Source: Bettongia penicillata ogilbyi | Taxonomy: Eukaryota > Chordata > Mammalia > Diprotodontia > Potoroidae | DNA length: 64,000 bases | Direction of reading: 5' to 3' | Assembly (NCBI GenBank): GCA_023548195.1 | Contig: JAJHZJ010000694.1 | Span: forward strand, 3,502,501 to 3,566,500 | Shown: one piece after another, positions 1 through 8,640 of the stretch | Position numbering within the stretch: position 1 is the first letter of the stretch | Layout: each line of letters begins with the position of its first letter | The notes under the pieces: model-generated | What the model saw: only the letters and a program-made list of their open reading frames with translations | The model's database searches: none | What the model was told of the DNA's origin: nothing | Position numbers and translations under genes: made by a program

Positions 1-40
1 TTATTTTATTCTCTAAATTAAAAATAAAATAACTTTTAAA

Positions 41-58
41 AAAAAGACTATATTCTAG
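41..58. repeat. target-site duplication, left copy
   Basis: AAAAAGACTATATTCTAG here and AAAAAGACTATATTTTAG at 2259-2276 match at 17 of 18 positions. They sit exactly at the two ends of the half-L1, as expected for L1-type target-primed insertion. Confidence 0.9.
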
Positions 59-68
59 GGGGTGGGGC

Positions 69-78
69 TAAGATGGCA
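69..78 (+). promoter_or_regulatory. YY1-type motif at the retrotransposon 5' end
   Basis: AAGATGGC lies about 12 bases inside the 5' end, where the YY1 site of human L1 lies (there it helps set the transcription start). The motif is seen; its use in this element is inferred. Confidence 0.5.
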
Positions 79-820
79 GAGTAGAGGCATGGACCTGCTC
101 TAGTTCTCCCCCCAAAGCCCTTAAAATACCTGTAAAAATGACTCTAAATGAATTCGAGAGCAGCAGAAGCCACAAAATAACAGAGCAAAACTGATTTCCA
201 GCCCAAAACAGCCTGGAAGCCAATAGGAAAGGTCTATCACACTGGGCTCAGAGCAGAGCATGGCCCCATGTGGGCTGTCTAGCACAGACAGGATTGGAGC
301 AGGTTCCAGGGTGCTGAATCACAGGCAGCTGCTGTATTCCAGATTTCTCAACTAATAAACACCAAAGAGAAAACTCTTTTACCTGGGTGAGGGGGGAGCT
401 TGGTCAGGCCCCAGTTCAAGCCCCAGGGCAGCAACTGCCACTGTAGCAGCAGTGTTCACTTCTGGAGCTCTTGGCCTATAGACCCTGGGGGAATGCAGTG
501 GCTGATCTGGGTCTCAGTCTTGAGGGGTGGTCCTGGGGTAAGGAATAGTGCTGGCATGGTGAAACATGTGGCAGCTGTGGACAGAAAATCCTACTCGCAG
601 TTCCAGAGCAGAAAAGAGTGCCTTTGGTTGCTCACAGACCAGAATACAGGCCAGGAGAGGAGTAAACACCTCTCCCTTGACTATGCCCATTTTAGAAGAA
701 GTGAAAACTTACAGGTCCCTAGACATATCTCAAAGAACACATGCACAAAACTTCTAAAGGCTAGGGCAGTATACCCTACACTTGACAAAGGACTCAAAAG
801 TCCAGTAATTGGCTGGGAAA

Positions 821-1440
821 ATGCCCCCAAAAGGGAAAAATAAGACTATAGAAGGTTATTTTCTTGGTGAAAAGGTATTTTCTGCCATCCTTTCAGATGT
901 GGAAGAGCAACGCATGCAGTCAGAGGAAGACAGCAAGGTCAAGACTCCTATATCCAAACCCTCCAAAAAAGTGCAATGGTCTCAGGCCATGGAAGAGCTC
1001 AAAAAGGATTTTGAAAATCAAGTTAAGAGAGGTGGAGGAAAAATTGGGAAGAGAAATGAGAGCAATGCAAAAAAAATTATGAAAAACGAGTCAATAGCTT
1101 GCTAAAGGAGACCCAAAAAAATACTGAAGAAAATAACACTTTTAAAAATAGACTAAGCTAAATGGGAAAAGAGGTCCAAAAAGTCAATGAGGAGAAGAAT
1201 GCCTTAAAAGGTAGAACTGGTTAAATGGAAAAGGAGGTCCAAAAGCTCACTAAAGAAAGTAGTTCTTTAAAAATTAGAATGGAGCAGATGGAAGCTAATG
1301 ACTTTATGAGAAAGCAATAAATTATAAAACAAAACCAAAAGGATGAAAAATAGAAGACAATGTGAAGTATCTCATTGGAAAAGCAACTGACCTGGAACAT
1401 AGAAGCAGTCAGAGGGCACAGGTTGAGCTGAATATGAAGG
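821..1440 (+). pseudogene. half-L1 ORF1 (RNA-binding protein) remnant
   Basis: The ATG at 821 begins MPPKGKNKTIEGYFLGEK, close to the start of the copy at 27324. The frame stops at 1105. Degenerate coiled-coil sequence continues to about 1420 with several stops and shifts. The sequence then jumps directly to the 3' spacer, so about 700 bp encoding the RRM and C-terminal domain are missing. ORF1 proteins form trimers through the coiled coil and bind the element RNA; this copy cannot. The 147-residue frame at 400-843 starts at a near-cognate codon inside the 5' UTR and is not taken as a gene. Confidence 0.85.
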
Positions 1441-2258
1441 GAGAATATCTAAAAAGTAAAATTTACTACTGAGTGGAATGTACTAGGAGTAAGAGAAAGG
1501 GAGAGGTAGAATGTAGCAAATCATCTAACATAATGAGGCAAGAAAGAACTTTTACAATGTAAGTGAAGAGGGGGAAACTGAAAGGAAGGAAATGAATCTT
1601 GTTCTCATGTCATTTGGCTTAAGGAAGGAATAACACACACTCAATTGGATGTGGAAATCTATTTTACCCTGTAAGAAGATATGGGATAGGAGAGGGAAGA
1701 TAATAGAATGTACAGCAAATTTGGGAAAGGGATAATTAGAAGCAAACACTATTGTGGGAGGACAGGTGAAGGGAGAGAATGGAATACATGGAGGGCAGTA
1801 TAGGACAGAAGGAAATGTATTTAGTTTTTTACAACATAACTATTATGGAAGTGCTTTTCATGGCTAAACATGTATGACCTATATTGAATCACTTGCTTTC
1901 TCAATAAAGGTGGGTGGGGAGGTAGGAAGGGAGGGTATGTGGAACTCATAGCTTTGATAATGAATGTTAAAAATTATTTTAGCATGCAACTGGGAAGTAA
2001 GATGTGCAGGCAATCTGGAATAGAGATCTATTTTGCCCTACAGGAAAATAAAGGGGAGGGGGATGGAAGAATGGGGGGTAATAGAAAGGAGGACAGACTG
2101 GAGGAAAGGGTGGATGGGGTACATGCTATCCTGGGGTGGGGAGAGATGGGGAGAAAATTTTGAATTCAAATTCTTGTGGTAGTGAATGTTGAGAACTGAA
2201 AAATAATACATATATGTACGTATATATATATACACACATATAGATATACACATATGTT

Positions 2259-2276
2259 AAAAAGACTATATTTTAG
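2259..2276. repeat. target-site duplication, right copy
   Basis: Matches 41-58 at 17 of 18 positions and marks the 3' end of the half-L1. Confidence 0.9.
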
Positions 2277-2455
2277 TCATATAATCATAGATTTAGAGCT
2301 TGAAGGAACTTTAAGCCCTTCTAATTAACTCACCTCAATTTACAGATGAGAAGAAGAGGTTCATAAAAGTTTTAACTTGCTCAACAAGTTAACTGAGTCA
2401 AGATTTAAGCCAGGTAATCTAAAATCCAAGTCCAGCAGTCTATTCACTGTGACAA
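2277..2455 (-). repeat. MIR/THER1 SINE fragment
   Basis: Reads in antisense through the typical 3' end (atagatttagagcttgaagg), then the (T)TTACAGATGAG core. Strongly diverged and old. It is the sequence into which the half-L1 inserted. Confidence 0.8.
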
Positions 2456-2461
2456 TAATTA

Positions 2462-2545
2462 GTTTGTGACTTTGGTCAAGTCAATTCACTTTCCTAATCT
2501 TCAGTTTCCTTATTTTTGTATTCCAGGTAAGCTGTGAAGTAGCTC
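2462..2545 (+). repeat. MIR core fragment
   Basis: The words GACTTTGGTCAAGTCA and CAGTTTCCTTATTTTTGTA match the sense MIR core. A close relative lies at 3391-3470. Confidence 0.6.
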
Positions 2546-3390
2546 TACTCCAACCCTTTTCTCAGTGATAAGTCAGGTCCCCATAGTATGGTGAGCTATA
2601 CCATTTCCTCAGAGTTCTAGGGGTAGCTTTGAGGCAGCAGAGAAAATTCTTTAATGCCATTGGTTCAAGCTCTGACCAATGTGTTTCCTACCAAGATTAT
2701 CCATTGATAATTATTTAATCATCTAGTCTTAAGTAATTTTTAAAAAAGGGTATTTACTATAGTGGTAGGTTAAGAATGGTTAGTACAAAACACCTCCCCA
2801 TCCCCAGTCTTTGGTACGATCTCTCACAACTACATACAGGATTTAAGGAAAAGTGGATTTAATCTCGGAGAGTACATGAGACAAAGGAGTAATTGATAGA
2901 TTCTGGGAGCTGGAAGTCCTTTTCTACAATTAATAAGTTACTGAAGATGTTCCCATAAAGCACAGTGAATCTACCTCCAATTGTCCTTGTCACCAGTACA
3001 GATCCTGCTGCAAGCTCATCCAGGAATCCATCTGAGTCACTAATGGAATGATGAGAGCACCTACATCCTCTGGATGCTTTAAAACTGGAATATGCTTCCT
3101 TGGCTGAAGGAACACGTGAGGAGCCCTAGCTAATACTGAACCAATGTTTTTTTCTTACCCCCAAGGTGGTTCCTCCTCAGGTGTGTGCTAGAAATCTATA
3201 TGTTTCAACTTCTGGAAAAATCATCCATTCTAACTAACATTACTTCTATGTAGAACTGGACAGCATCACAGAGTCTTATAGCCAATTGGAACAGTTTTCT
3301 TCTCAGGTCTCATTTCATCAAATGGCTTCAGAGGCTTTTTAGCATCTCTTTCTATCTCTTTGTGTCCCATTAATTTATCAAGGTAAAGCA
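2546..3390. other. unassigned non-coding sequence
   Basis: About 850 bp with no recognisable repeat, open frame or RNA. It lies between two similar MIR core fragments; an old, unrecognised insertion is possible. Confidence 0.4.
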
Positions 3391-3470
3391 AATTTGGGGC
3401 TTTGGTCAAGTCATTTCATTTTTCAAAGTTTCAGTTTCCTTATTTTTGTAACCTATGTAAGCTACATGAT
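3391..3470 (+). repeat. MIR core fragment, relative of 2462-2545
   Basis: Shares the non-consensus word CAGTTTCCTTATTTTTGTA and a following GTAAGCT with 2462-2545. The MIR consensus has CTCATCTGTAAAAT at this position. Confidence 0.55.
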
Positions 3471-4054
3471 TTTAGGTAGTCTGGTTTTGATCCACCCTTA
3501 CATTTGCAACGTAAGAGGCATATTAGATGACCTTTCAGTTTGCTTTTCTGTTTCTAATGGATCTTTGCTACCAACTCCAGCAATTAGTTGTGGGATATAG
3601 ATGAAAAATAGTGGGTTGTGTATCCAGAGTGAATGGAAGATGACAGATTAATAGGCTGAAGATTTCTCTGGTACTCATGAAATATTAGAACACCTATGGG
3701 AAGGTCTTACCAATACGTTGGGTATATAGATCCTCTGAGGAAGATTATGAGATGGCAAGATCAAGAGCCATGCAGAATGAGGTGTGCAACAGCTACAGTC
3801 CTCACCAATAACAGGAAGTAGCATACCCAAGAATTCATGGGCCATTTAAGTATTAAAACTATGCACATGAAAGTGAATTAGAGCCATCATTTCATGAATG
3901 ATAAACTAAAGAATTTAATAAGCATTCATTAAATATCCAATATATGCAAAGCGCTAAAATGCACATAAATAAAAGAGAAGAGTATCTGAATTTTTGTTTT
4001 GGGTCTCAGAACTCCTGGTGAGAAAATAACCCTTACCATTCTGGAAAATGAATG
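3471..4054. other. unassigned, with a possible L2 scrap
   Basis: Mostly featureless. 3905-3985 (aataagcattcattaaat, then gcaaagcgctaaaatg) resembles an antisense L2 3' end, very diverged. Confidence 0.35.
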
Positions 4055-4350
4055 AATGAATGAAAAAGACGTTAAACATTCACTATATGCCTAGCACTAG
4101 GAATGTGAATAGAAAAGTGAAGATAGTTCCTAATTTCAAATACTTCGTATTCTGCATGGGGAAAATAGTGTGTATAAGAGGTTATAAGTAACAGTTTTAT
4201 AACTTAGAGTCTGAGTTTCCAGAGGAACTAGGAGATTAAATTAAGTTATTCAGGGATACACAGTGAGTATCATCAGAGGTAGGAGGACTTATCCCCATGT
4301 CTTTTTGATTCCAACGATGGCTCTTTATCCAGTACCATGTGCTGCCTCCA
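4055..4350 (-). repeat. degenerate L2 then MIR, antisense
   Basis: 4060-4170 reads like an antisense L2 3' end (aaacattcactatatgcctagcac). 4200-4350 reads like antisense MIR (cagggatacacagtgagt, ending atgtgctgcctcc). Confidence 0.45.
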
Positions 4351-5021
4351 GGGGATCCCTAATTCCCCTACCTAAGAAGTCAACTGAAAGTGATAAGTTG
4401 TCTTGAATATATAACTGTGGAATAATGATTTAGCTAAGACTCACAGGCTAAGAGCTGAACCTTCTAACTTTCCTAAGTTGAATGGTAGGACTCCAAATCC
4501 TACTCCAAGTAACTGTGTGGGGTTTGGGGGCTACATGCAATAATACATCTAGGAGTAGAACCACACATTTCATCTCATTAATGAAAGTTGCTACAAGAAA
4601 GGGAAGGGAATTATACTTGGTAATAATACAGCCTTAACTTACTTATCCTGTTTGTGCGCATGGAAAAAGTTAACCAGTTAAGTAAGGGTTGTATCACAGC
4701 AATACAATAATTCTATTTTGTATATATGTGCTTTTCTCAGGGGAGCAAATTATTCACTAGCGATTTTTTTTGCCATGAGTACCTATACCTTTTATACTCT
4801 AGCACTTTGTGTATTTCAGCATTAATATGATATACACCATCATAGCCCTTAGCGTCTTGCCTGGGGTGTAATACACATATACACAGAGAGATCTATAACA
4901 ATATATAATACATATGTATGTATACATGTATATAAAAATACATTAAAATATACATATGTATGTATTACTTAGTGTGTTTTGTCCTCCAATGCATCATGAT
5001 ATAATTTACCTTGATAAAAAT
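4351..5021. other. unassigned, AT-rich toward the end
   Basis: No gene or clear repeat. 4895-4975 is a low-complexity tract of interrupted TA and ACAT/ATGT words. Confidence 0.4.
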
Positions 5022-5036
5022 GAGGATAAAATTCTT
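5022..5036. repeat. target-site duplication, left copy
   Basis: GAGGATAAAATTCTT here and GAGGATGGAATTCTT at 5906-5920 match at 13 of 15 positions and flank the antisense L1 tail. Confidence 0.7.
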
Positions 5037-5905
5037 TTTTAAAAATTTTATTAATTTTTTTGTTTTCAGTTTTCAACAATCACTTCCATAAGTCTTAATT
5101 TTCTTCTCCTCTTTCTCCCCTCCCTCCCCAAGACAGCTTGTAATCTTACATGGGTTCTACACATACATTCTTATTAAAAACATTTTCACATTAGTCATGT
5201 TGCATAGATGAATTAAAATGAATGTGAGAAACCATGAGAAAAAAAACCCCAACAAAACAAGACACAACACAAGACAAAAGAGTCTGTTTCTTTCTGCATT
5301 CTGATTCCATAGTTCTTTTCTGGATGTGGATGGCATTTTGCCTCAAGAGTCCTTTGGGAATGTTTTAGGTCCTTGCATTGCCGGGAAGTGCTAAGTCTAT
5401 TAGAAACAGTCCTTGTACCCTGTGGCAGTTACTATTTACAGTGTTAACCTGGTTCTGCTCAGTTCACTCAGCATCAGTTTATATAAGTCTTTCCAGGCCT
5501 CTCTGAGGTCTTCCTGTTCATCATTTCTTATAGCACAATAATATTCCATTACATTCATATACCACAACTTGTTCAGCCGTTCCTTAATTGATGGGCATCC
5601 CCTCAGTTTCCAGTTCTTGGTCACCACACAAAGAGCCGCTATAAATATTTTTGTACATGTGGACCCTTTTCCCATTTTTATGATCACTTTGGGATGTAGC
5701 CCTATAAGCGATATTGATGGATCAAAGGGTATGCACATTTTTGTAGCCCTTTGGGCATAGTTCCAAATTGCTCTCCAGAATGGCTGGATCAGCTCACGAC
5801 TACACCAACAATGAATTAGTGTTCCAATTCTCCCACAACTTCTGCAGCATTTGTCATCTTCCTGTTTTGTCATGTTAGCCAATCTGATAGGGGTGATGTG
5901 GCACT
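5037..5905 (-). mobile_element. 5'-truncated L1, 3' end only
   Basis: Read on the minus strand, it holds the C-terminal end of ORF2 and the L1 3' UTR. The poly(A)-side tract lies at 5037-5060 on the left. It was truncated on insertion, as most genomic L1 copies are, and is flanked by a 15-bp duplication. The sequence is close to the tail at 11958-12953, so the two belong to related subfamilies. Confidence 0.9.
5436..5905 (-). pseudogene. L1 ORF2 C-terminal fragment
   Basis: An open stretch of 148 residues on the minus strand (5882 down to 5436) carries the typical end of L1 ORF2p, including WRAIWNYAQRATKMCIPFDP and MNVMEYYCAIRNDEQEDLRE. The cysteine-rich part is visible upstream (KCCRSCGRIGTLIHCW). 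Endonuclease and reverse transcriptase are absent because of 5' truncation, so no functional protein is possible. Confidence 0.9.
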
Positions 5906-5920
5906 GAGGATGGAATTCTT
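5906..5920. repeat. target-site duplication, right copy
   Basis: Pairs with 5022-5036. Its first bases could also be read as diverged L1, so the boundary is good to a few bases only. Confidence 0.65.
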
Positions 5921-6024
5921 GACTCAGTTTTTAAAAATTAATGCATTTAATTTTAGCTAGGTGATTAAGCTGTGTAAAAGGGAGGGTTCCTAAATCAAAT
6001 GATACTCCATCTGGTGCTCCATAT

Positions 6025-6085
6025 ATCCCCAGAGTCAAGTGCGATATTTCACACACGGTTGGTGCTTAATAAATATTTGTTGAAC
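6025..6085 (+). repeat. L2 LINE 3' end fragment
   Basis: Ends in the typical sense L2 terminus GTGCTTAATAAATATTTGTT; old. Confidence 0.7.
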
Positions 6086-6107
6086 TGAAATTATAGTACT
6101 TATAATG

Positions 6108-6388
6108 ATAATAGTAGCTAGCATTAATAGAGGACTTGCTATGTTCCAGGCACTGTGCTAAGTGCTTTATAATTATTATCTCATTTGATCCTGACAACCG
6201 CCCCGGGAGATAGGTATTTTGTTATTGTTACCCTCTTTTTGTAGATGAGAAAAATGAGGGAAACGGAGGTTAAATGACTTATCTAGGATCATATAGCTAG
6301 TAAGTGCCTGAAGCTAGATTTGAACTAAAGTCTTCCTGCCTTTAGGCTTAGAAACCTATTCACTGTGCCCCCTAACTGTCCACCTGTC
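6108..6388 (-). repeat. MIR-type SINE, nearly full length
   Basis: Antisense: 3' part CCAGGCACTGTGCTAAGTGC and TTTATAATTATTATCTCATT, then the core (gatgagaaaaatgaggg, tcatatagctagtaagtg) and the tRNA-derived head near 6385. Confidence 0.85.
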
Positions 6389-6664
6389 TAATGGAATAGC
6401 CTAGGAGATTCCTCCTCAGGTAGATATTGACAGAAGATACTTTCATCAATTTGCTGACTATGGGAGATCTCAATGCCACCTAGTCCTGTGGTTTTTCAGA
6501 GGGAGGTATGTGGCTGAACTCTCCCTCAGACTTTCTGTGGGACAAGGTTTCCCCTCTGATGGTGACTGCACCCTAGAAAGGAATGTCCTCTGAACTGATG
6601 AACTTTGCTGTCCCTAAAATAGATTTTCCTTAATCACAATTATCAGCTAGTTACATTTCCAGGG
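6389..6664. other. unassigned spacer
   Basis: No recognisable feature. Confidence 0.4.
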
Positions 6665-6883
6665 CAGGAGTTCTTAACCATTTCTGTGACATGAACTCTT
6701 GGGAATCACACTGTGGACTCCTCAGAATAATATTTTTAAATGCCATAAGATAAAATTCATAGGATTACAAAGGCTATAAACTAAGGGTTAATTAAAATAA
6801 AGAAGTAATTTCCCCCCATTCAAGTTCAAAGATAACTTGAGATCTAGCCGCAGACTCCTTTGTGAGTCAGTTAGGAACTTCTG
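6665..6883. mobile_element. non-autonomous hAT-like DNA transposon
   Basis: Terminal inverted repeats CAGGAGTTCTTAAC (left) and GTTAGGAACTTCTG (right) match at 12 of 14 positions when one is reversed. The interior contains CAGAATAATATTTTTAAATG, shared with the opposite-strand copy at 52677-52864. It has no transposase frame. Flanking 8-mers match only 5 of 8, so the duplication is unproven here. Confidence 0.65.
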
Positions 6884-7644
6884 CTCTTGGGGTGAGACTA
6901 AATAACCTCTGAAATTGTGTCCAACTCTGAAATTGTATGATTCTGTGACCTTACATTAGCTGTCTCAGTTTCCCCCCAGGATAAATTAAGACAACTATGT
7001 TTCAAAGGCTCCCTGTTGTTCTTAAATATTTTAAATTAAAATTTCATACCCTTCAAAAAGTTCTGTGTTTGGGATGATTGACTATGAATGCTGGTGCTTT
7101 TTTTTCTTCACTCTCTAAAACATCACCTGCTGCTTTATTACAGTTTCTCATAATTGCTTTTCTGTAATCAGGGGTTGTGGGATTAAAAAAAAAAAAGAAA
7201 GCCATGTCATATCTTAAGATATAGCATCCAGGAAGGACCACAACATTCTTTGAAGATTATTTTAAGAATGGATTAACAAAATGCTTTTCTCCATTCTCTT
7301 TACAATCTTTTCTCATTAGACTGGAGTAATTTATCATATTTTCCCCTTTTCTTTAGAGTATCTGACATGAGAATGAATTATCACATAATTTAGGCTCTTT
7401 TAGACTTTTTTGTTTATTTTGGAACTAGCTGATTCTTCCTTTGCAATTTGGGCATGCCATGTTAATCAGGAAAGCTAGTGTATGATGGTGTTCCTGGTTG
7501 ATTGGGAAAGGTTCATCTGAAAGGTGAGTCATCCTTTAGAATTCACTTCTTTAGGCGGCAGAGACAAAGTGTACCACAAAAATTCTCTTAAGAAGGAACA
7601 AAGATCTTGAAAAAGTTTGAAAAACTGATTTTCTTGGATTTCAG
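6884..7644. other. unassigned spacer
   Basis: No gene or repeat recognised. The 62-residue minus-strand frame at 7053-7241 covers an A/T homopolymer and is not credible. Confidence 0.4.
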
Positions 7645-7835
7645 AATGGTGTCATGGAAAGAGGATGGGATTTGAAATTAGAAGATCAAGGTTTAAGTTG
7701 TAACTCGAATTATAAAACGTTGAGTGAATAACCTATTGTCCCTGGACATTAGTTTCCTCATCTGTAAAATAAGGAGGTTGGATTAGATGTCCTCTAAGGA
7801 ACCTTCCAACTCTAAATCATAGGATGCTATGACTC
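7645..7835 (+). repeat. MIR/THER1 SINE
   Basis: Sense core TTAGTTTCCTCATCTGTAAA followed by the 3' end GGTTGGATTAGATGTCCTCT and CTTCCAACTCTAAATC. Confidence 0.85.
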
Positions 7836-8289
7836 ACTACAGATCAAAAGATAAAGTATTTTCTCATTGAAGACTTAATTGACTATCAGATATGAAAATC
7901 CTTATGACCACTTGGTTCGAACTACACTGTTTTTGTCCTAGGAGGTGTAGAAATTGGAATACATGTGAATGGACTCATAGCTGACAGTAGTATACTCTTG
8001 ACAAATGACTTCCACTTGAGGATCTCAAAGCAGTTGATAGTCTAACAGTGGCCCAGAGTGGATGATGTGTATTCTTACTTATATGCCAAAAATAATAGTT
8101 GGGGGACATTGAGCAAGTCACTTTATCTTACCCCTTACTAAATGGTGGATTATTGATTATTAATTCTTCTCAAAGTCAGCAATTTTTGAATTAACCTCAA
8201 ATTTTATGCTTTAAATAGGGATTACATGGATTTGAGGTTGATGAGCTTTTTTATGAGCTATCCAATTATTAATAAGAATCTTAGACATA
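7836..8289. other. unassigned spacer with a MIR scrap
   Basis: 8100-8130 (gacattgagcaagtcacttt) is a trace of sense MIR. Nothing else is recognised. Confidence 0.35.
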
Positions 8290-8640
8290 CATTTTACGTA
8301 TATATACAGTAAATTGTCTGTCCTTATGAATCTCTTATAATCAATCTTTGCTATGTACCTTATATTTCTCTTGGTTCTTGTATGTTGAATCTTCTGTTAA
8401 GTTCAGGAATTTTTTAAATGAAGTTTTGAAAATCTGAGAGTTTATCAAATGTCCATTTCTTCATTCAAGATAATACTTACCTTTGCAGGGCATGATATTT
8501 TTGGGGACCCCTTACTTGTTTGGCTCTTCGATTTATTGGGTTTCAAGACCTATGGTCCTTGAATGCCTCTGCTGCTAGGTCTTGTGTGATTCTGATTGTG
8601 ACACCATCATATTTAAATTGTTTTAATCTTGATGTTTTTA
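8290..8640 (-). pseudogene. L1/half-L1 ORF1 C-terminal fragment
   Basis: The minus-strand translation contains VTIRITQDLAAEAFKDHRS, the signature of the L1 ORF1 C-terminal domain. A diverged WTFDKLSDFQNF and IPELNRRFNIQEPRE follow, with shifts and stops. This fragment abuts the ORF2 end of the large antisense L1, where the L1 3' UTR should be. It is therefore a separate element or a rearrangement. Confidence 0.7.

Larger units (their letters stand above)
59..2258 (+). mobile_element. half-L1 (HAL1-like) retrotransposon, structurally complete
   Basis: The element has an L1-type 5' UTR (59-820), a decayed ORF1 (from 821) and a G/A-rich 3' region (about 1440-2258); there is no ORF2. The 18-bp duplication at both ends shows that it inserted as one unit, so the absence of ORF2 is not a local deletion. 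The 3' region carries two diverged copies of a polypurine block (1655 and 2023) and of the LINE end (1941 and 2161). HAL1 elements are known mammalian L1 derivatives lacking ORF2 that rely on L1 enzymes. This copy has also lost the RRM and C-terminal part of ORF1 compared with the copy at 26880-29445. It ends in an AT-rich stretch (2200-2250) instead of a pure poly(A). Confidence 0.85.

Noticed and set aside
400..843. 147-codon frame in the first half-L1 leader
   Set aside because: It begins at a near-cognate codon in the 5' UTR and ends where ORF1 starts. No homology and no codon pattern.
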